A DNA stretch of 64,000 bases from Segetibacter aerophilus (lineage in GTDB: Bacteria; Bacteroidota; Bacteroidia; Chitinophagales; Chitinophagaceae), in assembly GCF_007991655.1 (NCBI RefSeq), contig NZ_BJYT01000002.1, forward strand, positions 434,001 through 498,000, written 5' to 3'. The notes under the pieces are model-generated. The model did not search any database and was not told the DNA's origin. It saw only the letters and a program-made list of their open reading frames with translations. Positions 35,033 through 43,366 of the stretch are shown here, one piece after another; positions within the stretch are counted from its first letter, which is position 1, and every line of letters begins with the position of its first letter. A program made the position numbers and the translations under genes.

Positions 35033-35971
35033 CTAAGCCGACAATTTTTGTTGCGCCTCGATTTTATCTTTTGCGAGTTGATTTTTCAATTCGTCTAATC
35101 CTGCAAACTTCACTTCCCCTCTAAGATATGCGCAGACAGAGACGCGCATTTTCTGTCCGTAGACATCTTGGTCGAAGTCGAATATATTTATTTCAATAGT
35201 TCTTGTTGATCCGTCCACAGTGGGCCTCACCCCAATGTTCATCATTCCTCCATGTATAGTGGTCGTGCCTTCAATTTTTAATTTTACCGCATAAACACCA
35301 TTTCCCGGTACTAACTTTTCCTCCTCTTCAATAGCCAGGTTAGCAGTAGGGTAGCCGATTGTTCTTCCCAGTTTATTTCCTACAACCACTTTCCCCTCAA
35401 AGAAATACTGATATCCCAGAAAATTATTGGCCGTATTTACATCGCTTTTAAATAAGGCCTCGCGAATTTTAGTTGAGCTAATAATTATTTCATTTAACAC
35501 GTGTTCAGGAATTTCCTTCACCTCGTAACCGAACCTTTCCCCTAATTTTTCAAGCAAATGATAATCGCCTGACCTGTTCTTCCCGAACTTATGATCGTAG
35601 CCAATAATAATGATTTGAGGCGCAAATTTCTTTACAAGAAAATTGGTAACATATTCCTCCGCTGTTTGATTTGCAAAGGCATCATCAAAAGCGACAACAA
35701 CCAAATGATCAATTCCTAATTTATCTAATAGCTCAATTTTTTCCGGTAGCGTGTTCAGTATTTTAACGTCAGTCTTTCCTTGTGCTACTACTTTGCGTGG
35801 ATGGGGGTGGAAAGTAATGATAACAGTTTCTCCGTTGTTGGAGGCCGCGTGTTGTTTAAGCAGTTTTATTATTTGCTGGTGACCTAAGTGAACACCGTCG
35901 AAAGTGCCAATGGTAATAACAGCGTTTTTAAACTTCGGCAGTTTGTCTAAATCTCTGTGAACCTGTATCAT
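35033..35971 (-). CDS. ribF: Bifunctional riboflavin kinase/FMN adenylyltransferase
   Basis: Makes FMN and then FAD in the cytoplasm. 312 residues. N-terminal FAD synthetase domain with TIGTFDGVHLGH (20-31) and the ISSTKIR motif; C-terminal riboflavin kinase domain with GRTIGYPTANL and the NIFDFDQDVYG segment. Length typical. Perfect TAGCTTTG box 10 nt upstream of the ATG. Its stop abuts the convergent YkgJ gene. Confidence 0.97.
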   Translation of the reverse strand: MIQVHRDLDKLPKFKNAVITIGTFDGVHLGHQQIIKLLKQHAASNNGETVIITFHPHPRKVVAQGKTDVKILNTLPEKIELLDKLGIDHLVVVAFDDAFANQTAEEYVTNFLVKKFAPQIIIIGYDHKFGKNRSGDYHLLEKLGERFGYEVKEIPEHVLNEIIISSTKIREALFKSDVNTANNFLGYQYFFEGKVVVGNKLGRTIGYPTANLAIEEEEKLVPGNGVYAVKLKIEGTTTIHGGMMNIGVRPTVDGSTRTIEINIFDFDQDVYGQKMRVSVCAYLRGEVKFAGLDELKNQLAKDKIEAQQKLSA

Positions 35972-35981
35972 AATTATCGCG

Positions 35982-35989
35982 CAAAGCTA
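35982..35989 (-). promoter_or_regulatory. -7 promoter box of ribF
   Basis: TAGCTTTG on the minus strand, perfect TANNTTTG followed by CGCG; 10 nt before the ATG. Confidence 0.55.
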
Positions 35990-36103
35990 AGAGAAAGTGA
36001 CGAGTTACAGAGACTATGAGCCGACGCTAAACACCTCTTACCAGTTGACATTAGCGCATGTGCTAATAGAGAAGGGTAACCGGTAACTAAAGCTCTTCTC
36101 CCG

Positions 36104-36111
36104 TACATTTG
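36104..36111 (+). promoter_or_regulatory. -7 promoter box of purM
   Basis: TACATTTG, perfect TANNTTTG, followed by CAGCCAAC, nearly identical to the start region after the rpsO box; 25 nt before the ATG. Confidence 0.6.
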
Positions 36112-36136
36112 CAGCCAACTAAATCGTTTTTGTCAA

Positions 36137-37306
36137 ATGTCTTTATATTCTCAACGGGGGGTTTCTGCACAAAAAGAGGAAGTACACGCTGCTACAAAAC
36201 ATCTTGACCAGGGCTTGTTCCCAAACGCGTTTTGTAAGATTTATAAAGACTTTCTTGGAAACGATGAAAAGTGGGTGAACCTCATGCATGCCGATGGCGC
36301 GGGTACTAAGAGCATTTTGGCGTACTTGTACTGGAAAGAGACAGGAGACATCAGCGTGTGGAAAGGAATAGCACAGGATGCGGTTGTAATGAATATTGAC
36401 GATTTGCTTTGCGTAGGTATTTATGACAATTTCCTGTTTTCATCAACAATTGATCGAAACAAACAACACATACCGGGGGAGGTCCTCCAAGTAATTATAA
36501 ATGGTACACAACAAATTTTTGATTGGTTAAAAACATTCGGGATAAATATTCATTACCTGGGTGGAGAAACCGCTGATGTAGGAGACGTTGTTCGTACGAT
36601 AGCCGTCAATGGAACGATGACGGCAAGATGGCCTAAAGCTAAACTTATAACAAACGACAAAATACAACCCGGCGATGTCATTGTAGGACTGGCAAGTTCA
36701 GGACAAGCTTCCTATGAAAGTGAATACAATAGCGGCATTGGTAGCAATGGTTTAACCAGCGCCCGCCACGATGTGCTCAATAAAAGTTACGCTAAAGATT
36801 ATCCGCAGACGTACGAGCCGTATTTGAATGAGGACGTTGTTTACATAGGCAAGCACGGGCTAGAAGATGCAATCGATGTAGCCGGGGTAAAAACAAATAT
36901 TGGAAAACTCATCCTTAGTCCTACCCGCACTTATGCACCGGTTCTCAAGCAGTTGTTAGAGGAGAAATTCGATGACATCCATGGCCTTGTGCATTGCAGT
37001 GGCGGAGGTCAGACAAAGTGTATGAAATATCTTCCCGGCAATATGAGGATTGTAAAAGACAACCTGTTTGAGCCGCCTGTTATCTTTAATATCATTCAGC
37101 AAGCGTCGAAGGCTACCTACAACGAAATGTACCAGGTTTTCAATATGGGCCATAGATTAGAAATCTTCACTCCACAAGACAAGGCTGGTGACATCATTTC
37201 AATAGCCACACAGTTTGGTATTGAGGCTAAAGTAATCGGCAGGGCAGAAGAGTCTGATAAAAAAGAGCTTGTGTTAAAGGGAAACTTTGGAGAACTTTTG
37301 TTTTAG
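36137..37306 (+). CDS. purM: Phosphoribosylformylglycinamidine cyclo-ligase (AIR synthetase)
   Basis: Fifth step of purine synthesis: ATP-dependent ring closure of FGAM to AIR. 389 residues, longer than E. coli PurM but typical of the Bacteroidota form. Diagnostic blocks are LMHADGAGTKS, QDAVVMNIDDLLCVG, the YLGGETADVGD loop and HCSGGGQTK. No other pur gene is adjacent. Repeat copy E begins 14 nt downstream. Confidence 0.95.
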   Translation: MSLYSQRGVSAQKEEVHAATKHLDQGLFPNAFCKIYKDFLGNDEKWVNLMHADGAGTKSILAYLYWKETGDISVWKGIAQDAVVMNIDDLLCVGIYDNFLFSSTIDRNKQHIPGEVLQVIINGTQQIFDWLKTFGINIHYLGGETADVGDVVRTIAVNGTMTARWPKAKLITNDKIQPGDVIVGLASSGQASYESEYNSGIGSNGLTSARHDVLNKSYAKDYPQTYEPYLNEDVVYIGKHGLEDAIDVAGVKTNIGKLILSPTRTYAPVLKQLLEEKFDDIHGLVHCSGGGQTKCMKYLPGNMRIVKDNLFEPPVIFNIIQQASKATYNEMYQVFNMGHRLEIFTPQDKAGDIISIATQFGIEAKVIGRAEESDKKELVLKGNFGELLF

Positions 37307-37320
37307 CGATATGCTTTGTA

Positions 37321-37367
37321 GCCGGCACTAAAACTCCCTTCAACATCGTTGTGTCACACACTTGTAC
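37321..37367 (+). repeat. Dispersed intergenic repeat, copy E (GTGTCAC core)
   Basis: GCCGGCA at the 5' end, then CATCGTTGTGTCACACAC and TTGTAC (37362-37367), core 37351-37357. It lies between purM and ftsE. Confidence 0.78.
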
Positions 37368-37532
37368 TTTCGATCTTTTTATCGGCTTTTTTCATAATTA
37401 GCTAATAGAACATTTGAATAAAAACGACAGCACATTTTGGAGCTTCCGCATTTTAATTTATAGGTAATCAACATTAACAGCTTTTTTCCCCACTGATAAA
37501 TATTATTGTTAGGCAGTACTGCCTCGAAACAA

Positions 37533-37540
37533 TATTTTTG
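37533..37540 (+). promoter_or_regulatory. -7 promoter box of ftsE
   Basis: TATTTTTG, perfect TANNTTTG. It overlaps an in-frame GTG at 37540, which argues that translation starts at the ATG at 37561. Confidence 0.6.
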
Positions 37541-37560
37541 TGACAACAACAATAATTTCA

Positions 37561-38253
37561 ATGGCTGAATCTATAGTTTCATTATCTGACGTTAAAATCT
37601 TCCAGGGTGAAAATTTGATTTTACAGGATGTCAACATCAATGTAAATAAGGGTGAGTTTGTATACCTCGTAGGAAAAACCGGTACAGGTAAAAGTAGTTT
37701 GCTAAAAACGTTGTATGGTGACCTTCCTTTAAAAGAAGGAAATGGGATGGTAGCAGGTTATAATTTACGCCAAATGAACTGGAAAAAGGTTCCTTTTTTG
37801 CGTCGGTCTTTAGGCGTTGTCTTCCAGGACTTTCAGCTATTAACTGATCGGAACGTTCATGAAAATTTAAAGTTCGTGCTTAAAGCCACTGGCTGGAAGG
37901 ACAATAAGTTGATGGAAGAAAAGATAAATGACGTTTTAGATAAAGTCGGTCTACGAAGCAAAGGATTTAAAATGCCGTTTGAAATGAGCGGAGGAGAACA
38001 GCAAAGAGTTGATATAGCCAGGGCGTTGTTGAATTCACCTAAACTTGTTCTAGCCGACGAACCTACAGGTAACCTCGACCCGGAAACAAGCGATGAAATT
38101 ATGCAGCTTCTATTCCAGATCGCTAAAGATTTTAATACCTCAGTTATCATGGCAACCCACGACTATATCGTCATCAATCGTTATCCTGCCCGCATGCTGA
38201 AAACAGAAAGAGGACATGTGTACGATAGCGCTTCAGTAACTTCTACTTATTAA
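37561..38253 (+). CDS. ftsE: Cell-division ABC ATPase FtsE
   Basis: A 230-residue ABC ATPase of the FtsEX system that couples the divisome to cell-wall hydrolysis. Walker [10 protein letters not shown], signature MSGGEQQR, and Walker [13 protein letters not shown] are all present. The ATG at 37561 is preferred over GTG 37540, which overlaps the promoter box. ftsX is not adjacent here, as is common in Bacteroidota. Closest match is FtsE, though a LolD-type ATPase cannot be excluded without its partner. Confidence 0.88.
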   Translation: MAESIVSLSDVKIFQGENLILQDVNINVNKGEFVYLVGKTGTGKSSLLKTLYGDLPLKEGNGMVAGYNLRQMNWKKVPFLRRSLGVVFQDFQLLTDRNVHENLKFVLKATGWKDNKLMEEKINDVLDKVGLRSKGFKMPFEMSGGEQQRVDIARALLNSPKLVLADEPTGNLDPETSDEIMQLLFQIAKDFNTSVIMATHDYIVINRYPARMLKTERGHVYDSASVTSTY

Positions 38254-38265
38254 GCCTTTCTTTAA

Positions 38266-38305
38266 AATAAAAAAGCGGAATTGTCATCACAATTCCGCTT
38301 TTTTT
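38266..38305 (+). terminator. Bidirectional terminator between ftsE and the LysM gene
   Basis: A 10-bp perfect stem (GCGGAATTGT 38275-38284 with ACAATTCCGC 38289-38298), a 4-nt loop, flanked by an A run and a T run. It serves both convergent genes. Confidence 0.93.
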
Positions 38306-38322
38306 CGATTCAGTATAAGAAA

Positions 38323-39396
38323 TTATTGATAGTAGCTTATTTGCACAGGAAACTTAGGATCTATAATACCCAGATAAGACGCGGCTGAATTACTGATGCG
38401 CAACAAAAGACCATTGTTTTCTTTCATATCGGGCATGCTGCCTAACACTTTCGCATAAACAACCTTATTCTCGGTTGAGGCGATTTTTACGATTGTTCCG
38501 GGAGCTACATCATTCATCAAAACGTAATATTTTTTATCCTGCCACCCGCTGGTTGATTTAAATGTAGCTGCTTCACCACTTTTATTGCTTATTGATTTTT
38601 GCCCTGCTTCCGTGGTAAAAACATTTGCAAAGACACCTTCAATAGAACCGACACTACTTGTCGCCGAATAACTATATACTTCTGGTTTTTTGACATCCTC
38701 TGCTTTTGTTTGTGTCGCCTCTTTAACTGGCGCTTCTTTAGTTAGCGTATTTGCCAATGTTTCAGTTTGTTTAACCGGCTCCTGTTTTATAGCAGGTACG
38801 GGCTCCTTTTTTTCAGGCGCAGTAGTTTGTGCAGATGCCATAGACACTTCCTCTTTTTTCGGTTCAGGCACAACTTGCTTTACCTCTGCGACAGGTTCTT
38901 GCTTAACAACTGGCTGATTAACCGCAGGAGTAGCTGCAACTCTGGAAGCGCCTGAAGATGACGACATTTTTAAGTGACCGACAACAAGTGGGGTACCAGG
39001 AGCAATATTATCGGAACTAAGGTTATTCCACTGTTTAATTGATTGCGCAGAAACATTAAGGTCAGCACCAATTTTAGAAAGTGTTTCGCTCTTTCCTACT
39101 ATATGGGTCAACGGAACGTTTTCTCCAGAAGTTCCATTTAAGTCAAGGTTTTGGGCATTTAGAGGGATTTTTATCCGTTGTCCAATTGCAAGCCCTTTCT
39201 CCATTACAACGTTATTAAATGAAGCAATAGATTTTGCAGGTTGGTTGTATAGCCGGCCAATGCTATAAAAATTTTCTTTAGGAGCAACTGTATGAGTGAT
39301 GTATAAATTTGGAGCACTTCCTTCGACTGTCAGGTTTTGACTTTGTGCAGCCAACGTCAAACAAACAAAGGAAAAAATGACAATGATTTTTTTCAT
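38323..39396 (-). CDS. Secreted protein with two LysM domains and a C-terminal DPBB-like domain
   Basis: 357 residues from ATG 39396, which gives a standard signal peptide (ending AAQSQ); the longer frame adds 16 residues. Two LysM peptidoglycan-binding modules (THTVAPKENFYSIGRLYN and THIVGKSETLSKIGADLN) are followed by a long Glu/Lys/Pro-rich linker (about 160-255). The C-terminal ~100 residues (YYVLMNDVAPGTIVKI ... YAKVLGSMPDM) resemble the double-psi barrel of RlpA. It likely binds cell wall outside the cytoplasm; enzymatic activity is uncertain. Confidence 0.85.
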   Translation of the reverse strand: MKKIIVIFSFVCLTLAAQSQNLTVEGSAPNLYITHTVAPKENFYSIGRLYNQPAKSIASFNNVVMEKGLAIGQRIKIPLNAQNLDLNGTSGENVPLTHIVGKSETLSKIGADLNVSAQSIKQWNNLSSDNIAPGTPLVVGHLKMSSSSGASRVAATPAVNQPVVKQEPVAEVKQVVPEPKKEEVSMASAQTTAPEKKEPVPAIKQEPVKQTETLANTLTKEAPVKEATQTKAEDVKKPEVYSYSATSSVGSIEGVFANVFTTEAGQKSISNKSGEAATFKSTSGWQDKKYYVLMNDVAPGTIVKIASTENKVVYAKVLGSMPDMKENNGLLLRISNSAASYLGIIDPKFPVQISYYQ

Positions 39397-39446
39397 AATA
39401 AATGGGTTTTCAGAGTAAGAAATAGCCATTAAAGTGACGGCCAAAG

Positions 39447-40814
39447 TTAAGCTTTTAAAATTCTCCAGTTAGGAGGGTAGTAGTTATTAACACGGTTGGG
39501 CAAAACTTTCATCCAGCCTAAATTAATATCCCCAAAGCGGCAAATGGTCCATCCTTTTTTCTCATTTTCAAAGACTAAATCCTGTCTTCGTAAGTACTTC
39601 AGCGCATCCTCTTTTGCCAAATTAACAGCAGGAATATCATTAGACAATAAATGAGATAAAGCAAGTTCGTGATGGGGTATAAGGTCTTTTCCTTTTACCG
39701 TTCCAATTGCTACTCCCGATTTTCTCACGTTTAAAGTGTTGGAGATTGTTGCAATTTCTTCTTCCCATTTTTTTAAAGAAGCTATTACAATCTCTTTCTG
39801 ATCGCTGATTAGGTAATCATCGAAATTCTTGAGAAAAGGCTTAACTATCGATTGAATTTGTTTCGGTGCAACTGCTACCTTATTATGATAACCATAGAAA
39901 TTATCTACCGGATTTGTTTGCCTAAAACATGCAATGAAAAAACCCTCTCCCTGCACCTTGTCGGGATAAAAACGATAACCTGTCGCAGCATTCTTTTTAG
40001 AGATAGTTTCTACAATGGCCCATGAGGGATCTATGTTAATCTTCACGGGTTGCAGCTGAAATTGGTTAATTATCCAGTCGCATATTTCCTCATCTTCCTG
40101 CATACTGTAACTGCAGGTGCTATAAATTAAAAATCCACCTTCCTTTAGTGAACCTATCGTATCTGTAAGAATGCGTTGCTGTCTCAGGCTACACATCTCT
40201 ACATTGGCTTCGCTCCATTCGTTTATTGCGGCTACGTCTTTTCTAAACAACCCACTGCCACTGCAAGGTGCATCAACCACCATCAAATCAAAATAGCCGG
40301 GAAGTTTCTTAAAATCTTTGGGGTCGTTATTAGTAACAATCACATGATCGCTGCCCCACTTACTGATGTTTTCTGAAAGCATTCCAACCCGCGTTTTTAT
40401 CACCTCGTTAGAGACAATGAAGCTTCCAGGTAAAGCCGCAGCTAGCAAAGTACTCTTGCCGCCGGGCGCGGCGCAAAGATCTAAAACTCGTTTAGGCGGA
40501 GCTTGGTTTCTGTAAATCTCTTTTACAATATGGTCAACAAACATGCTGCTTGCTTCCTGCGCGTAATATGCACCGCCATGAAAAACAGGGTCTAAAGTAA
40601 ATGAAGGCCTTGCCGATAAATACCTTCCGCTTCCGCACCATGGGACAGTGTTTGCGACAGGTAAATCATTTGTAGCAGGCGTCGGTTTTAACGGGTTTAA
40701 GCGTATTGATGTAACCTGTTCCGTGTTCTCATGAACATCAGTAAACTTGTCCTTTTCGAAACCGGGCAAGCCGGCAAGAGAGTCAATAAAACTTTGTGGT
40801 AAGACCTGTTGCAA
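39447..40814 (-). CDS. rRNA m5C methyltransferase, RsmB/NOP family (RsmF-like)
   Basis: 455-residue SAM-dependent RNA cytosine-5 methyltransferase. SAM loop DLCAAPGGKS (112-121), the motif IV DAPCSGSG with C184, and motif VI STCSYS with catalytic C234. The C-terminal ~170 residues form the RNA-binding extension found in RsmF-type enzymes. The start is a TTG at 40814: a stop lies five codons upstream with no ATG between, and the next in-frame ATG is about 90 codons in, which would delete the conserved N-terminus. Confidence 0.9.
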   Translation of the reverse strand: MQQVLPQSFIDSLAGLPGFEKDKFTDVHENTEQVTSIRLNPLKPTPATNDLPVANTVPWCGSGRYLSARPSFTLDPVFHGGAYYAQEASSMFVDHIVKEIYRNQAPPKRVLDLCAAPGGKSTLLAAALPGSFIVSNEVIKTRVGMLSENISKWGSDHVIVTNNDPKDFKKLPGYFDLMVVDAPCSGSGLFRKDVAAINEWSEANVEMCSLRQQRILTDTIGSLKEGGFLIYSTCSYSMQEDEEICDWIINQFQLQPVKINIDPSWAIVETISKKNAATGYRFYPDKVQGEGFFIACFRQTNPVDNFYGYHNKVAVAPKQIQSIVKPFLKNFDDYLISDQKEIVIASLKKWEEEIATISNTLNVRKSGVAIGTVKGKDLIPHHELALSHLLSNDIPAVNLAKEDALKYLRRQDLVFENEKKGWTICRFGDINLGWMKVLPNRVNNYYPPNWRILKA

Positions 40815-40895
40815 AACTTTACTTATGTTTTAGATGATGCAAATATCAGGCTTATGCGAGATTGAATAGGAAGAGTATTTTTTATAACCAAGGTT

Positions 40896-41693
40896 CTAAA
40901 ACCTGATACTAAAGTGCTGTGCAACCTTCTGTTCTTTTCGGAAAAAAACCAATCCTATAAAAAAAAGGTCGATTGTAAGCGTTACCGAAGGATGATTTTT
41001 TATATGACTCCACGCAGCTTCCATTCCCTCGCTCCAATGAATATCATCAAAGACGAACACGGAGCTCTCCGATGCTTTTGACAGTAATTGTTCAAAATAT
41101 TCAATCGTTGGTTCTTTCCGATGGTTACCATCAATAAATAAAATATCGACTTTATCAATTTTGGTAAGAAAAGGCTTCAAAGTATCATCGAAGCTACCTT
41201 CTATCAATTCTATATTTTCTAATGAAAGTTGTGTGAAGTTTTGCTTTGCTACTTCAGCAACTTGCCTGGCGCCTTCAAAGGTGTACACCTTGCCTTTCAA
41301 ATTTCCGGAAGCAAGATAGCTCGTGGTTATACCGAGCGAGGTTCCTAATTCAACAATTGTATTCGCCTTATAATAGTCAACCATTCTAAACATCAACTGC
41401 CCATATTTTTTTGGTTTTAAAGCTGAACGGGCGATGCTGCTAATTCTTCTTTGTTTACTTTTTGTTATTGCAGAACCAGCGCCAAAATCTTCTATTGTAA
41501 GAACTCTTTTATCTGCCAGTAGTTGGTGCCTTAGTTCCTCTAATTCCTGGTAGGCATAAAATGTACGGCGGTCATTTAAGACATTGGTTATAAAATCAAA
41601 AACAAATGGTGAATGAACGCCGTGGCCTTTGCCATTGGAAGCAGTGAGATAATAAGAGAGGTACTTTGAAGCGAGTTTAACGGCTGAGTACAT
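40896..41693 (-). CDS. Class I SAM-dependent methyltransferase
   Basis: 265 residues. SAM-binding signature VELGTSLGITTSYLAS and acidic EGA after strand 2, then DILFIDGNHRKEPTIEYF and FVFDDIHWSEGMEAAW, the layout of O-methyltransferase-like enzymes. No substrate-specific motif is visible. The intergenic spacing (82 nt) from the rRNA methyltransferase gene is compatible with a shared transcript. Confidence 0.85.
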   Translation of the reverse strand: MYSAVKLASKYLSYYLTASNGKGHGVHSPFVFDFITNVLNDRRTFYAYQELEELRHQLLADKRVLTIEDFGAGSAITKSKQRRISSIARSALKPKKYGQLMFRMVDYYKANTIVELGTSLGITTSYLASGNLKGKVYTFEGARQVAEVAKQNFTQLSLENIELIEGSFDDTLKPFLTKIDKVDILFIDGNHRKEPTIEYFEQLLSKASESSVFVFDDIHWSEGMEAAWSHIKNHPSVTLTIDLFFIGLVFFRKEQKVAQHFSIRF

Positions 41694-41766
41694 AGTACCG
41701 TGAATTCGATTTGAGATTGATGTAGGGAAGAAAAAGGTTTGCAGTTAACTATTTGAAGGGAGCTTT

Positions 41767-42258
41767 TTAGTCTCTTTCCCAAACTTCAAATGAATAATCG
41801 AATTTGTGTTTTTCATCTGCAAAACAATCTCTTTTAGAAATCAATTTCCACTTTTTTTCTTCGATCTCAGGGAAATGAGCGTCGCCATCTAAAATTGTAT
41901 GAATCCTGGTCATGTAAATCCTATCCGCTTTTTTGATTGCGTCTTTAAATATTTCACCTCCTCCAATTACAAAGACTTCTTTACTGTCGGCATCTTTAGC
42001 AACAAATAGTGCATCACTCAAATTGTTTACTACCACTGCGCCTTCGGGTTTCCAGTTGGTCTGCCTGGTGATGACAATGTTTGTTCTTCCGGCTAAAGGC
42101 TCAGTCATTGACTGAAAAGTTTTTCTTCCCATAATAACCGGCATACCCCACGTGGTATTTTTGAAATACTTCATATCGTTTGGTAAACGCCATGGCAGAT
42201 CATTGTTTTTTCCAATCACGTTATTTGTTGTGGCGGCTACTATTAGGGAGAGCGACAT
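41767..42258 (-). CDS. folA: Dihydrofolate reductase
   Basis: 163-residue NADPH-dependent reductase making tetrahydrofolate. N-terminal VAATTNNVIGKNNDLPW and MKYFKNTTWGMPVIMGRKTF carry the substrate and cofactor contacts; the C-terminal half (EVFVIGGGEIF) holds the NADPH-binding GGG. It lies 124 nt from thyA on the same strand, the usual folate-thymidylate pairing. Confidence 0.97.
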   Translation of the reverse strand: MSLSLIVAATTNNVIGKNNDLPWRLPNDMKYFKNTTWGMPVIMGRKTFQSMTEPLAGRTNIVITRQTNWKPEGAVVVNNLSDALFVAKDADSKEVFVIGGGEIFKDAIKKADRIYMTRIHTILDGDAHFPEIEEKKWKLISKRDCFADEKHKFDYSFEVWERD

Positions 42259-42382
42259 GATGTTGTTTTTGCTTCACGCCGTTAGCTACCGGCTGCAAGC
42301 TTTTAATGATTAATTGTTTATTTCCTGTTTTACCCAAAACTCTTTTACCTGTATAATTTTTGCTCAATAAAACCTTAAACTC

Positions 42383-43204
42383 TTACACTGCTACCGCAGC
42401 CTTAATATGGGGATGGTATTCGTAATTTTCTAAGGAAAAATCTTCAAAACTAAAACTGAAAATATCCTTTACATTAGGATTAATTTTCATCATAGGCAAA
42501 GCATAGGGCGTTCTACTAAGCTGCAACTTCACTTGCTCAAGATGATTGGTGTAAATATGAACATCTCCGAAAGTATGGATGAAATCTCCATAGTCGAGAT
42601 CACAAACATTGGCAATCATCATGGTCAATAAAGCGTAGGAGGCAATATTAAAAGGAACGCCTAAAAAAACGTCCGCACTTCTCTGGTATAGCTGACAAGA
42701 AAGTTTACCTCTTGTTTCTCCTTTTTCGGCGTTTGCAGGGGCAACATAAAACTGGAAAAGTGCGTGACATGGCATGAGCGCCATCTCGGACAGTTCTCCA
42801 ACATTCCAGGCGCTTACGATCATTCTGCGGCTGTCAGGATTGTTTTTAATTTGGTTAATTACCTCTGAAATTTGATCAATTACTTTGCCGTCTGCACCTT
42901 CCCAACTTCTCCATTGTTTACCATAGACCGGGCCCAGTTCTCCATCTTCATTCGCCCACTCATTCCATATTCTTACTCCGTTATCATTGAGGTATCTAAT
43001 ATTTGTGTCACCGTTTAAAAACCAAAGCAACTCGTACACAATACTTTTTAAGTGAAGTTTTTTCGTCGTCACCATGGGAAAGCCTTCAGAAAGATTGAAG
43101 CGTATCTGGTAGCCAAATACACTAATCGTTCCTGTGCCAGTCCTGTCGGTTTTTGTTACGCCGTTATCTAATATGTGTTGAAGAAGTTGATGATACTGCT
43201 GCAT
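42383..43204 (-). CDS. thyA: Thymidylate synthase
   Basis: 273-residue enzyme that methylates dUMP with methylene-tetrahydrofolate. The catalytic cysteine C146 lies in [10 protein letters not shown], and the RRMIVSAWN and [18 protein letters not shown] blocks are intact. It generates dihydrofolate, which the adjacent folA product recycles. A TANTTTG-type box (GTAATTTG) ends 5 nt before the ATG, so the mRNA may be leaderless. Confidence 0.98.
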   Translation of the reverse strand: MQQYHQLLQHILDNGVTKTDRTGTGTISVFGYQIRFNLSEGFPMVTTKKLHLKSIVYELLWFLNGDTNIRYLNDNGVRIWNEWANEDGELGPVYGKQWRSWEGADGKVIDQISEVINQIKNNPDSRRMIVSAWNVGELSEMALMPCHALFQFYVAPANAEKGETRGKLSCQLYQRSADVFLGVPFNIASYALLTMMIANVCDLDYGDFIHTFGDVHIYTNHLEQVKLQLSRTPYALPMMKINPNVKDIFSFSFEDFSLENYEYHPHIKAAVAV

Positions 43205-43209
43205 GGCCG

Positions 43210-43217
43210 CAAATTAC
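43210..43217 (-). promoter_or_regulatory. Probable -7 box of thyA
   Basis: GTAATTTG on the minus strand, then CGGCC and the ATG. One base short of TANNTTTG but with the same downstream GGCC seen elsewhere in the window. Confidence 0.4.
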
Positions 43218-43310
43218 GCATAAGCGGCTGTAACCGTAAAGGCCATAGTGTGTAATGGGGAGAAATCTAAAATCAATTGTGGAAAAAGCTAAATAGTAAT
43301 GGATAGATGA

Positions 43311-43358
43311 ACGGACTGCGACGCAACAATGAGTAACCAGGGATCAAATGCCGGGAAC
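43311..43358 (-). repeat. Dispersed intergenic repeat, copy F (GCGTCGC core)
   Basis: On the minus strand: CCCGGCAT, then CATTGTTGCGTCGCAGTCC; core 43318-43324. It lies between thyA and the proline dehydrogenase gene. Confidence 0.7.
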
Positions 43359-43366
43359 AAAACAAC

